Shown here one piece after another: positions 1 to 8,473 of a DNA stretch of 12,293 nt. The position numbers and the translations under genes were made by a program. Positions within the stretch are counted from its first letter, which is position 1; every line of letters starts with the position of its first letter. The notes under the pieces were generated by a model. It was not told where the DNA came from. It saw only the letters and a program-made list of their open reading frames with translations, and made no database searches. This DNA comes from Ilumatobacteraceae bacterium. Lineage in GTDB: Bacteria > Actinomycetota > Acidimicrobiia > Acidimicrobiales > Ilumatobacteraceae. Location of the stretch: NCBI GenBank assembly GCA_023254985.1, contig JALRJT010000016.1, positions 1 to 12,293 on the forward strand, in the 5' to 3' direction.

Positions 1-1092
<1,092 letters not shown>

Positions 1093-1100
1093 GGGGCGCC

Positions 1101-2000
1101 ATGGCAATCTTCGTCAACGAACACACGAAAGTCATCGTCCAGGGTCTCACCGGCGGTCAGGGCCGATTCCACGGTCTGCGTAATCGCGCATACGGCACGA
1201 AAGTCGTCGGTGGTGTCACGCCGGGGAAGGCCGGCCAAGAGGTCGAAGGCATCCCCGTGTTCGACACCGTCGATGATGCGGTTCGTGCCACTGGTGCAAC
1301 TGCATCGTTCATCGCAGTTCCACCGAAGGCTGCACCCGCTGCAATCCTCGAGGCCGCACGCGCAGGAATCGGATTCGTCGTCTGCATCACCGAAGGCATT
1401 CCCGCACAAGACGAAGCTCGCGTGTACTCCACGTTGCAGCGTGACTATCCCGCAACGCGACTCCTCGGACCGAACTGCCCGGGCATTATCTCGCCAGGGA
1501 AATGCAACATCGGCATCACCGCTGGTGAAATTGCTGAGCTACCGAGTGCGAAGGGGCCGAACGTCGGCATCGTGTCGCGTTCCGGCACGTTGACGTATCA
1601 GGCGTTGTATGAACTCAAGCAGCAGGGCATCGGCGTGAGCACTTGCGTCGGAATCGGTGGCGACCCCGTGCCGGGAACCTCGTTCGTTGACTGCCTTGCC
1701 CAGTTCCAGGCCGACCCCGAGACGCACGCGATCATCATGATCGGCGAAATCGGTGGATCCGCCGAGGAAGAAGCAGCGGAATTCATCAGCAATCACGTCA
1801 CCAAGCCGATGAGCGCTTACATTGCGGGCGTGACTGCACCAGCGGGCAAGAAGATGGGCCACGCGGGCGCCATCGTTTCGGGTGGCAAGGGAACCGCGCA
1901 AGGGAAGATGGATGCGTTGCGTGCCGCGGGAGTGCAGATCGGTCTCAATCCGACCGAGGCTGGATCGCTGATGGCCGACATCGTGAAGAATCTTCGCTGA
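1101..2000 (+). CDS. sucD: Succinyl-CoA synthetase (ADP-forming) alpha subunit
   Basis: The alpha subunit binds CoA and carries the phosphohistidine that relays phosphate between succinyl phosphate and the nucleotide. At 299 residues the length is close to the family norm of about 290-300. The N-terminal CoA-binding Rossmann domain contains VIVQGLTGGQG (residues 12-22) and YGTKVVGGVTPGKAG. The middle holds LLGPNCPGIISPG and VGIVSRSGTLTYQA. The ligase half has GIGGDPVPGTSF, MIGEIGGSAEEEAA and GHAGAIVSGGKGTA, in which His254 is the expected phosphorylated residue. The ATG start is preceded by a run of five G at 1092-1096 that can act as a ribosome binding site, 8 nt after the sucC stop. After the stop there is no U-tract terminator, so transcription may continue into the acyltransferase gene. 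Confidence 0.98.
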   Translation: MAIFVNEHTKVIVQGLTGGQGRFHGLRNRAYGTKVVGGVTPGKAGQEVEGIPVFDTVDDAVRATGATASFIAVPPKAAPAAILEAARAGIGFVVCITEGIPAQDEARVYSTLQRDYPATRLLGPNCPGIISPGKCNIGITAGEIAELPSAKGPNVGIVSRSGTLTYQALYELKQQGIGVSTCVGIGGDPVPGTSFVDCLAQFQADPETHAIIMIGEIGGSAEEEAAEFISNHVTKPMSAYIAGVTAPAGKKMGHAGAIVSGGKGTAQGKMDALRAAGVQIGLNPTEAGSLMADIVKNLR

Positions 2001-2058
2001 CGCGCAAAGTCCTCGCCATCTACGGCGCGGGGCACATCACTACGCTTGATATGCCCTC
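2001..2058 (+). other. Short gap between sucD and the acyltransferase gene
   Basis: This 58-nt stretch has no U-tract terminator. TACGCT at 2041-2046 fits TANNNT and lies 12 nt before the acyltransferase ATG, so a weak promoter with a short leader is possible. A four-codon reading frame (ATG CCC TCA TGA, 2051-2062) overlaps the start codon and is probably coincidental. Confidence 0.4.
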
Positions 2059-3969
2059 ATGAATCGCCAAAATTCGCTGTCCTACATGCCCGGTCTGGAC
2101 GGGCTGCGAGCGCTGGCAGTCGTTGCGGTCATCGTCTATCACGCCAACAAGACGTGGTTGACGGGTGGATTCCTCGGTGTCGAAGTGTTCTTCGTCATCA
2201 GCGGCTACTTGATCACGTTGCTCCTGATCACCGAGTCGGAACAGAACGACCGCATCTCGTTCCGTCAGTTCTGGTTGCGCCGAGCGCGCCGACTCTTGCC
2301 GGCATTGTGGACGCTGCTGCTTGGAGTCTGCACGTATGCCTCACTGTTCATGCGCGACGAACTCGGCAAGCTTCGCGGCGATGTCATTGCGGCCTTCGTC
2401 TATGGATTCAATTGGTTCAAGATCTGGTCGAAGTCGAGTTACTTCGACTCTGCGCAAGTGGATCCGCTCCGGCATCTGTGGTCGCTCGCGGTGGAGGAGC
2501 AGTTCTATCTCGTCTGGCCACTGCTGATCGCCGTCGTCTTACGCATCTTCGGCAAGCGACTCGTGACGCTCGGCGGAATCTTCTTCGTCGTCGCGCTCGG
2601 AGTCGCGTGGTACGTGGCAGCGACGTATGCCCCGGGATTTCCGGAGCCGACTCCGCTCGGGTCACCTGCTCACTTCGTGGCGATCTTCGGCCAACCGGCC
2701 CTCAAGATCGACTTTCTCTTCCTCGGCACGCTTGGTCGATCGGGGGGTCTGTTCCTCGGAGCCGCACTTGCGTTCTGGTATCGGCCATCGATGTTCAGCG
2801 CGCAGTATCCCTCGAGTGACCGTCATGCGGTGACGGGGATCGGTGCGATCGGTCTCGCGGCACTCGGCGCCATGATGTGGCAATTCCACGACGTGTACTC
2901 GACCACCGTCGATCTCGCCGATGGCACAACGGAAGTCGTACGCCGCGGTTACGACCCGCTCTTCCAGGGCGGATTCCTCCTCGTAGGTCTCGCGAGCATT
3001 GCGGTAATTACGGCCGCGGTCCACCCACACTCGCTCATCGGCACCAAATTGCTCGGAAATCCGGTTTTCACCTATCTCGGTCGCCGCTCGTACGGTCTGT
3101 ATCTCTACCACTGGCCGGTGTTTCGCTTCGCACGTGGTGCCGATCCGAATCCGATGTCGGTCGTCGAGTTCGTGATCTATGCACTCATCATCCTTGCGAT
3201 CACTGAAGCGTCGTATCGCTTCATCGAAATGCCGATTCGTACCGGTGAGTTCTCGCAGTGGTGGTTCGCGATGCGTCATCCACGCAACGATGCCGCCCGC
3301 AAGCAGCGACAGAGCGCGATCGCGATCGCCGTCGTCGTGTCGGTACTGCCACTATTTGGTCTGGTGAGTGTTGCCGTCGGTACGGGTGAAGGAGAGGTTG
3401 CGGAGAGTCTGAAGGCGAACGAACAGTCTGTGCAGAACCTCGTGTCATCCACGACGATTGCAGCGACACCGGGGGACTCCACCGCAACAACAACGCTCGA
3501 TGGCCAAATTATCCCGATCCTCGCAATTGGCGACTCAGTGATGCTCGGAGCAGCGAACGTGCTCACCGAGCGGGGGATCACCGTCGATGCATTGAAGAGC
3601 AGACCGTTCAGGCAGGCACTCGAGATCGCCAACTATGTCAAGTCCATCAACCGCCTCGGCGACTTCGTCATCATCCACCTCGGCACGAACAACTACGTGG
3701 ACGAAAAGACGTTGGATGAAATCATGGTCCCGCTTGCTGATGTCGACCGAGTGGTGATGCTCACGACTCACGTGCCGAAGAAGCCGTGGCAGGATCCGAA
3801 CAATGAACTGATCAAGGCAATGCCGAACCGATACGGCAACGTCACCGTGTTGGACTGGTACACGATCGCCGAGCAGCATCCCGAATACCTCTACAGCGAC
3901 AAAATTCACCTCAATCCAGAGGGCCAAGCGGTCTACGCGGATCTCATCATGCAGGCCATCGGCAAGTAG
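2059..3969 (+). CDS. Membrane acyltransferase (acyltransferase_3 family) with C-terminal SGNH domain, OafA-like
   Basis: This 636-residue protein has two parts. Residues 1 to about 395 form a multi-pass membrane acyltransferase_3 domain, with PGLDGLRALAVVAVIVYHA (His28 is the conserved catalytic-type histidine), GVEVFFVISGYLIT, the basic RRARRLLPA stretch and LRHLWSLAVEEQFYLVWP. A variable linker of about 90 residues, rich in Ser and Thr, follows. Residues 488-636 are an SGNH hydrolase-like domain: GDSVMLG with Ser493, GTNN with Asn544, and DKIH with Asp614 and His617, so the nucleophile, oxyanion Asn and Asp-His pair are all present. OafA-type proteins of this fused form transfer O-acetyl groups across the membrane to peptidoglycan or exopolysaccharide; the substrate here is unknown. 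The gene lies 58 nt after sucD and 10 nt before mdh. No strong ribosome binding site precedes the ATG. Confidence 0.93.
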   Translation: MNRQNSLSYMPGLDGLRALAVVAVIVYHANKTWLTGGFLGVEVFFVISGYLITLLLITESEQNDRISFRQFWLRRARRLLPALWTLLLGVCTYASLFMRDELGKLRGDVIAAFVYGFNWFKIWSKSSYFDSAQVDPLRHLWSLAVEEQFYLVWPLLIAVVLRIFGKRLVTLGGIFFVVALGVAWYVAATYAPGFPEPTPLGSPAHFVAIFGQPALKIDFLFLGTLGRSGGLFLGAALAFWYRPSMFSAQYPSSDRHAVTGIGAIGLAALGAMMWQFHDVYSTTVDLADGTTEVVRRGYDPLFQGGFLLVGLASIAVITAAVHPHSLIGTKLLGNPVFTYLGRRSYGLYLYHWPVFRFARGADPNPMSVVEFVIYALIILAITEASYRFIEMPIRTGEFSQWWFAMRHPRNDAARKQRQSAIAIAVVVSVLPLFGLVSVAVGTGEGEVAESLKANEQSVQNLVSSTTIAATPGDSTATTTLDGQIIPILAIGDSVMLGAANVLTERGITVDALKSRPFRQALEIANYVKSINRLGDFVIIHLGTNNYVDEKTLDEIMVPLADVDRVVMLTTHVPKKPWQDPNNELIKAMPNRYGNVTVLDWYTIAEQHPEYLYSDKIHLNPEGQAVYADLIMQAIGK

Positions 3970-3972
3970 CGT
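3967..3972 (+). promoter_or_regulatory. Candidate -10 hexamer for a leaderless mdh transcript
   Basis: TAGCGT fits the actinobacterial -10 pattern TANNNT and ends 7 nt before the ATG at 3980, which would place the transcription start on or next to the start codon. It overlaps the stop codon of the acyltransferase gene. No convincing -35 is visible. If real, mdh has its own promoter and does not depend on read-through from sucCD. A chance match is possible. Confidence 0.35.
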
Positions 3973-3979
3973 CGTGCCC

Positions 3980-4966
3980 ATGACCTCACCAGTACGAGTT
4001 GCAGTGACCGGAGCAGCCGGTCAGATCGGTTACAGCTTGCTCTTCCGCATCGCCTTCGGCGCGATGCTCGGACCCGACACCAAGGTGATCCTTCAGTTGC
4101 TCGAAATCACGCCCGCGCTGGGTGCGCTGTCGGGAGTGAAGATGGAACTCGACGACTGCGCATTCGCGCCATTGGTGGATGTGATCACGACTGACGATCC
4201 GAACGTTGCCTTCGGTGACGCCGACATTGCGCTTCTCGTCGGAGCGATGCCACGTAAGGACGGCATGGAGCGCAGTGACCTTTTGAGTGCCAACGGCGGC
4301 ATCTTTAAGCCGCAGGGGCAGGCCATCAGCAGGAACGCGAAGAAGGACGTCAAGGTCTTGGTCGTCGGCAATCCGGCGAACACCAATGCGCTGATTGCGA
4401 TGCACAATGCGCCAGACATCGCCCATCGCCAGTTCACGGCGATGACCCGTCTCGACCACAACCGTGCAATCTCGCAGATTGCAACACGCCTCCAGCGTCC
4501 GGTGACGTCGGTGAAGAAGATGACGATCTGGGGTAATCACTCCACGACGCAATATCCAGACCTCTTCCACTGTGAAGTCGATGGCAAGAATGCCGCACAG
4601 CTCGTGAACGATCAGCAATGGATCGACGAGACCTACATTCCGACTGTTGCCAAGCGTGGTGCTGCCGTGATCAAGGCTCGAGGATCGTCTTCTGCGGCCT
4701 CTGCGGCAAACGCTGCAATCGACCACGTTCGTTCGTGGGTCAAGGGCACGCCTGAAGGGGACTGGGTGTCGATGGCGGTGCCGTCAGATGGAAGCTACGG
4801 AGTGCCCGAAGGCATCATCTCGTCGTTCCCATGCGTGTGCTCCAACGGTGAGTATTCGATCGTTCAAGGTTTGGACATCGACGCATACAGCCGTTCCAAG
4901 ATCGATGCGTCAGTCGCAGAGTTGATGGAAGAGCGCGACGCAGTCAAGCAACTTGGCTTGATCTAA
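3980..4966 (+). CDS. mdh: NAD-dependent malate dehydrogenase
   Basis: The product interconverts malate and oxaloacetate in the TCA cycle. It belongs to the cytosolic-type MDH group common in actinobacteria. Motifs counted from the ATG at 3980 are the dinucleotide loop VTGAAGQIGYSLLFRIA, the substrate-binding arginines Arg92 and Arg98 in MPRKDGMERSDLL, VVGNPANTNAL, Asp159 and Arg162 in RLDHNRA, and the catalytic His187 in WGNHSTTQYPD. The frame could also start at GTG 3974. The ATG is preferred because the family usually begins MTxPVxVxVTGAAGQIGY and because a TAGCGT hexamer ends 7 nt before it. The length of 328 residues is normal. It follows the acyltransferase stop by 10 nt, and its last 4 nt overlap the end of the convergent peptidase gene. 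Confidence 0.96.
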   Translation: MTSPVRVAVTGAAGQIGYSLLFRIAFGAMLGPDTKVILQLLEITPALGALSGVKMELDDCAFAPLVDVITTDDPNVAFGDADIALLVGAMPRKDGMERSDLLSANGGIFKPQGQAISRNAKKDVKVLVVGNPANTNALIAMHNAPDIAHRQFTAMTRLDHNRAISQIATRLQRPVTSVKKMTIWGNHSTTQYPDLFHCEVDGKNAAQLVNDQQWIDETYIPTVAKRGAAVIKARGSSSAASAANAAIDHVRSWVKGTPEGDWVSMAVPSDGSYGVPEGIISSFPCVCSNGEYSIVQGLDIDAYSRSKIDASVAELMEERDAVKQLGLI

Positions 4967-5622
4967 CCATCGTTTCGTCTCTCGTTGGCGGTTCGCGCTC
5001 GTGAGATTGCCGTTGCCTCGTTGCACGCATTTGGCGACTTCTTCACGATTGCGTTCTTTTCCTTGCGCGGTGAGAGTTGGCGTCCCTTGCGCCAAGCGTC
5101 CAGGTACTTCCAAGGCCAAACTTCGCCCTGCAGAAGCCGTTCTTCAGCAGATGGACAGATTCTCGAGATTCCGATGTGCGTGTGACACAACGTCCTGCGC
5201 GCATTGCCCGACGAGCCCATGACGCCGATCCACTGACCAGCCTCGACACGCTGTCCGAAGCGAACTTTTACGCGCCCGAGATGGGAGAAGTAGTAGCGCA
5301 CGGTGTCGTCGCCGATTAGCGTGATTGTGAGACCACCTCGCGTGCCAGGCGCATCGACGGACTCGATCCACTTGTCCTTGCGTCGAACTTGGCCGATCGT
5401 GCCTGATGTTGGCGCCAGCACCTTGGCGTAACAGCCAAAGACATCGGTCGCGGGGTAGTCGAGGTGATCGCGGGCGTAGCGCACGGGAACGCGAGAGAAG
5501 GGGAAGACATATCGCGAAGTAGATGGATCGGTGACGGCTTGCTCGCCTTCGGCATGAGCGACCTGGGGGGTGAACGTGGTCAGAGCCATCACCAGTATGG
5601 CGATGCGACCCCGAACCCTCAT
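4963..5622 (-). CDS. Secreted M23-family (LytM-like) metallopeptidase
   Basis: This is a predicted exported zinc endopeptidase acting on cell-wall peptides. Residues 1-24 are a signal peptide: basic MRVRGR, a hydrophobic core, and a likely cleavage site after AHA. The M23 core follows, with HLDYPATD supplying His53 and Asp60, then a SHL motif with His114, and CHTHIGIS with His147 and His149, so the metal ligands look intact. After residue 175 comes a tail of about 40 residues rich in Lys and Arg that is not part of the domain. An in-frame start exists farther upstream at 5703, but it lies inside the preceding gene and would bury the signal peptide, so the ATG at 5622 was chosen. That start is 7 nt after the stop of the membrane-protein gene, with a weak AGAAG ribosome site. 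Wall turnover or amidase activation are both possible roles. Confidence 0.85.
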   Translation of the reverse strand: MRVRGRIAILVMALTTFTPQVAHAEGEQAVTDPSTSRYVFPFSRVPVRYARDHLDYPATDVFGCYAKVLAPTSGTIGQVRRKDKWIESVDAPGTRGGLTITLIGDDTVRYYFSHLGRVKVRFGQRVEAGQWIGVMGSSGNARRTLCHTHIGISRICPSAEERLLQGEVWPWKYLDAWRKGRQLSPRKEKNAIVKKSPNACNEATAISRARTANERRNDG

Positions 5623-5629
5623 GAGACTT

Positions 5630-6535
5630 CTACGAAATCTTGCGTCGCTTGTTAAGAGCGCTTGCGGCAACGACCATGCCAATGCCGATGAGAACGATTG
5701 CAAGGCCCTGAACAGCCTGGTTGTCGATGATGCGGGTAACGACGAGAGAAGTGGTGAGGGTCACGATGATTGCGCCACCCACGATCACCTCGAGCTGGAG
5801 CAGCCTGGTGCTCACTGCGAACAACCCGAGCGCGAGCACGAGCGCACCTAGGGAGGCACCGAGACCGTCACGCATGACGCCAAAGGTGAACGTGCCGAGC
5901 ACGTAGCTCGCGGTGCCGACCACTCGTGCGCTGAGCGGGAACCCAATTCCGGATATGCCCGCGGCAATCAATGCTGCGCCACTCGCTGCGAAGAGGAGCG
6001 CAGCGACCCTTGAATCCTCGAGGTTCAACGTTCCGATGAGGGAAACGACGAGAATCTGCGTGGCGATGACGAAGACGATCGTCGCGGCGAACTGGGTCTT
6101 CTTGGCGAATGCAACTCCAAGGAGAACGCACAGCGAAGTCACGATCGTCGCAGCATGTTCGGAGGCGAGTCCCGCTTCGTTCAAGAAGATTCCGAGAGAT
6201 CCTGCAATCAGGCCGACTGCAACGACTGTGAGTGCCTCGGCAAGTCGGGCTCGCCAACTGTGTGGGCGATGAAGGAGTCGGGCACCGACACCCACAACCA
6301 CACCTGCAATCAGCATTCCAATGGCGATCCCCACAGGACTCGTGTCCTCCACGAGGGCGATGGTGAGCCAGGTGACACCAATTGCGGCAATCAGTCCACC
6401 GAGATAGGCAAAGAGTTCGTTCGCCTCGATCGACCAATGTGGCGCATCACGAAGCGTCGTTGCCTGGGTGTGAGTCAACGTACCGTCGCGTTCAAGGACG
6501 TCGATCTCTTCGCGAACGGTGCGTTTGCGACCCAT
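5630..6535 (-). CDS. Multi-pass membrane protein, DUF2157-like, function unknown
   Basis: The 301-residue product has a short cytoplasmic N-terminus (about residues 1-38: basic GRKRTVREEIDVLERDG, then LTHTQATTLRD), which resembles the small helical N-terminal segment of DUF2157-type proteins. This is followed by about nine or ten hydrophobic segments (first near residues 42-62, last near 275-293) and a basic KRRK end. There are no catalytic or transporter signature motifs. The DUF2157 assignment is by pattern resemblance only. It is the first gene of an operon with the M23 peptidase, 7 nt apart, which suggests an envelope role but does not prove it. The start ATG has no ribosome binding site and is preceded at 6 nt by TAAGAT, consistent with a leaderless transcript. 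Confidence 0.75.
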   Translation of the reverse strand: MGRKRTVREEIDVLERDGTLTHTQATTLRDAPHWSIEANELFAYLGGLIAAIGVTWLTIALVEDTSPVGIAIGMLIAGVVVGVGARLLHRPHSWRARLAEALTVVAVGLIAGSLGIFLNEAGLASEHAATIVTSLCVLLGVAFAKKTQFAATIVFVIATQILVVSLIGTLNLEDSRVAALLFAASGAALIAAGISGIGFPLSARVVGTASYVLGTFTFGVMRDGLGASLGALVLALGLFAVSTRLLQLEVIVGGAIIVTLTTSLVVTRIIDNQAVQGLAIVLIGIGMVVAASALNKRRKIS

Positions 6536-6541
6536 GCGGCA

Positions 6542-6547
6542 ATCTTA
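6542..6547 (-). promoter_or_regulatory. Candidate -10 hexamer, leaderless start of the membrane protein gene
   Basis: On the minus strand TAAGAT is followed by exactly 6 nt (TGCCGC) and then the ATG at 6535. That geometry places transcription initiation at the start codon. No Shine-Dalgarno sequence is present, and no clear -35 is seen. The hexamer lies in the 36-nt gap shared with the divergent nucleoside hydrolase gene. Confidence 0.5.
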
Positions 6548-6563
6548 CGGGTGTTACGGTAAG
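6544..6563. repeat. Inverted and direct repeats in the 36-nt divergent promoter gap
   Basis: CTTAC at 6544-6548 and GTAAG at 6559-6563 form an inverted repeat separated by 10 nt, and TTACGG occurs twice (6545-6550 and 6554-6559) with a 9-nt period. The repeats cover the -10 region of the minus-strand gene and part of the likely promoter (TACGGT, 6555-6560) of the plus-strand nucleoside hydrolase, so a single bound protein could affect both. The short arms may also be coincidence. Confidence 0.35.
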
Positions 6564-6571
6564 TGCTCGGG

Positions 6572-7498
6572 ATGCGCCCCTTCTTCATCGACACCGATAC
6601 CGCTAGTGATGACGCGGTTGCGCTGGTGATTGCACTTCGTCATCCGGAAGTGGAAGTCGTGGGAATCGGGGTCGTGGCCGGAAACGTTCCGCTCGAAATG
6701 GGCGTGCAGAACGCGCTGTACACGAGGGAACTCTGCGGATCGGCAGCACCGGTCTACGTCGGTGCAAGTGGTCCACTGACGCGGACGCTCGGCACCGCAC
6801 AGAACGTCCATGGCAATGACGGGATGGGGGACATCGGGCTCCCGTTGTCTGGCAGGACTCCGGATCCGGGTTCTGCAGTAGACGCACTGATCGATGCGGC
6901 GCACTGCAATTCTGGACTCCTCGAACTCGTCACACTCGGGCCGCTCACCAACGTGGCACTCGCAGTGCAGAAAGATCCGACCATTGTTGGCCACATCAAA
7001 CGGTGCGTCGTCATGGGGGCGGTATCGGATCACATCGGCAACGTGACACCAGTTGCCGAATTCAACATGTGGGTCGACCCAGAGGCAGTCGATGTCGTCC
7101 TGCGCAGTGGAATGAAGCTCGAATTTGTCGGGTGGGATATCTCGCGCTTCGATGCCTGCATCATTCCTTCAGAAGCCGCCCAGATTCGAGCGATCGGTAC
7201 ACCACTTGCAGAGTTCTCGATCGACATCCAGCGTGCAGTCGCCGAATTCTGTGCGACGGAAACCAAGCTTGCTGGTTTCGACCTACCGGATCCGATCGCG
7301 ATGGCGTATGCAATCGATTCTTCGATTGCAATCACCACTCGCGAGATGTATCTCGAAGCCGTAACGGGGGATGGTCCCGCACGCGGCATGGTCGTGATGG
7401 ACACCCTCGGTGTGACGCATCGTGAACCGAATGCACTCGTCGTGACCAAAGGTGATCACGGCCGATTCATGGCGATGCTCACTGACGCAGTCTCGTGA
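6572..7498 (+). CDS. Nucleoside hydrolase (inosine/uridine-preferring hydrolase family)
   Basis: Members of this family hydrolyse the N-glycosidic bond of ribonucleosides, giving free base and ribose, using a Ca2+ ion. The N-terminal signature is DTDTASDDAVAL rather than the usual DTDPGxDDAxAL; the metal ligands Asp9, Asp13 and Asp14 are kept. HGNDGMGD, TLGPLTNVALA, GNVTPVAEFNMWVDPEA and DPIAMAY (Asp240, the fourth Asp ligand) are as expected. The residue before Asp240 is Pro, where well-studied members have His, so substrate range cannot be predicted. GTG 6563 is an alternative start, but ATG 6572 puts the first strand directly at the N-terminus as in the family. The 308-residue length is normal. 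The stop overlaps the start of the asparaginase gene (GTGA), so the two are translationally coupled. Confidence 0.9.
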   Translation: MRPFFIDTDTASDDAVALVIALRHPEVEVVGIGVVAGNVPLEMGVQNALYTRELCGSAAPVYVGASGPLTRTLGTAQNVHGNDGMGDIGLPLSGRTPDPGSAVDALIDAAHCNSGLLELVTLGPLTNVALAVQKDPTIVGHIKRCVVMGAVSDHIGNVTPVAEFNMWVDPEAVDVVLRSGMKLEFVGWDISRFDACIIPSEAAQIRAIGTPLAEFSIDIQRAVAEFCATETKLAGFDLPDPIAMAYAIDSSIAITTREMYLEAVTGDGPARGMVVMDTLGVTHREPNALVVTKGDHGRFMAMLTDAVS

Positions 7499-8469
7499 AC
7501 GACTCGATCCTCTCTGGGGGTTTCGTCGAGCTTGCCGTGACGACTCGTAGTGGTCGTGACGAGTCGATTCATTTCGGCGCAGTCGTGGCACTCGAGCGCG
7601 ACGGTTCGGTCGCGTTCGCAGCCGGTGATCCGTACCTTGCGATTTTCCCGCGGTCGTCGACGAAGCCGATCCAGGCAACTGCGATGGTCGCAAGCGGGCT
7701 CTCGCTTCCTCCGCGATTGCTCGCGCTGGTGTGTGCGAGTCACGACGGCAGACCAGAACACTTGCAGGGTGCCCGAGAGATCCTCGCTTCGGCCAACCTC
7801 ACCGAGTCGGCGCTCGCCAACACTGCTGACTATCCACTCGACGATGACGCAGCACACGCTGCGATCGCATCCGGACTCGCGAAGTCGTCACTGCAGATGA
7901 ATTGCTCTGGCAAGCACTCCGGGATGCTTGCGACGTGCGTGCACAACAGCTGGGCACATGATGCCAGCTATCTCCACGTCGATCACCCGCTCCAGCGCCG
8001 AATCACCGAGATGGTGCCCGAGATGACGGGTGAGGAAGCGGCCCACATCGCCGTTGATGGGTGCGGCGCTCCAGCGCATGCGATCTCTCTCGTTGGCCTT
8101 GCGCGCGCGTTTCGCTTGGCTGCGACCGCCCCAGACGGTTCACCCGCACGAGTCGTTGGTGACGCGATGCGAAGTCATCCTGAGATGGTCGGTGGTCCAA
8201 CTCGCGACGTCACGTTGTTGATGCAGGGCGTCGGTGGGCTCGTTGCCAAGGATGGCGCTGAGGGCGTATTCGCTGTCGGACTCGCAGACGGCAGGGCAGT
8301 GGCGCTCAAGGTTGCTGACGGAGCGAATCGGGCAAGGCCGCCACTCATGAAATGGGCACTCGAGCGCCTCGGCGTGGACGTCTCGGGAGTGAACCCGTCG
8401 GCGTTTTCCTCACCCGTGTACGGTCACGGGAAAGCTGTCGGTGACGTGCAGGTCATCGCCCGCACGTAG
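7495..8469 (+). CDS. L-asparaginase, family II (Rhizobium etli type, PF06089-like)
   Basis: The enzyme hydrolyses L-asparagine to aspartate and ammonia. It belongs to the asparaginase family typified by the R. etli enzymes, which is unrelated to AnsA/AnsB. Evidence, in order: GAVVALERDGSVAFAAGDP, the Ser/Lys motif FPRSSTKPIQA (Ser54, Ser55, Lys57), CASHDG (Ser82), QMNCSGKHSGML with Cys137 and Lys140, and VDGCGAPAH with Cys190. In R. etli ReAV, Cys135, Lys138 and Cys189 form a metal site, and the equivalents are present here. The motif that usually reads SHSG or SHNG is SHDG. The 324-residue length is typical. The GTG start at 7495 overlaps the nucleoside hydrolase stop by 4 nt, so expression depends on the upstream gene. 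Signal peptide and membrane segments are absent, so it is cytoplasmic. Confidence 0.93.
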   Translation: MNDSILSGGFVELAVTTRSGRDESIHFGAVVALERDGSVAFAAGDPYLAIFPRSSTKPIQATAMVASGLSLPPRLLALVCASHDGRPEHLQGAREILASANLTESALANTADYPLDDDAAHAAIASGLAKSSLQMNCSGKHSGMLATCVHNSWAHDASYLHVDHPLQRRITEMVPEMTGEEAAHIAVDGCGAPAHAISLVGLARAFRLAATAPDGSPARVVGDAMRSHPEMVGGPTRDVTLLMQGVGGLVAKDGAEGVFAVGLADGRAVALKVADGANRARPPLMKWALERLGVDVSGVNPSAFSSPVYGHGKAVGDVQVIART

Positions 8470-8473
8470 TTCG

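Noticed and set aside
2051..2062. Leader peptide Met-Pro-Ser overlapping the acyltransferase start (ATGA)
   Set aside because: Three codons with no ribosome binding site are expected by chance; nothing supports translation.
2046..2819. A 257-codon plus-strand frame inside the acyltransferase gene
   Set aside because: It is out of frame with a protein that has intact acyltransferase and SGNH motifs; the Arg/Ser/Cys-rich product is a frame artefact.
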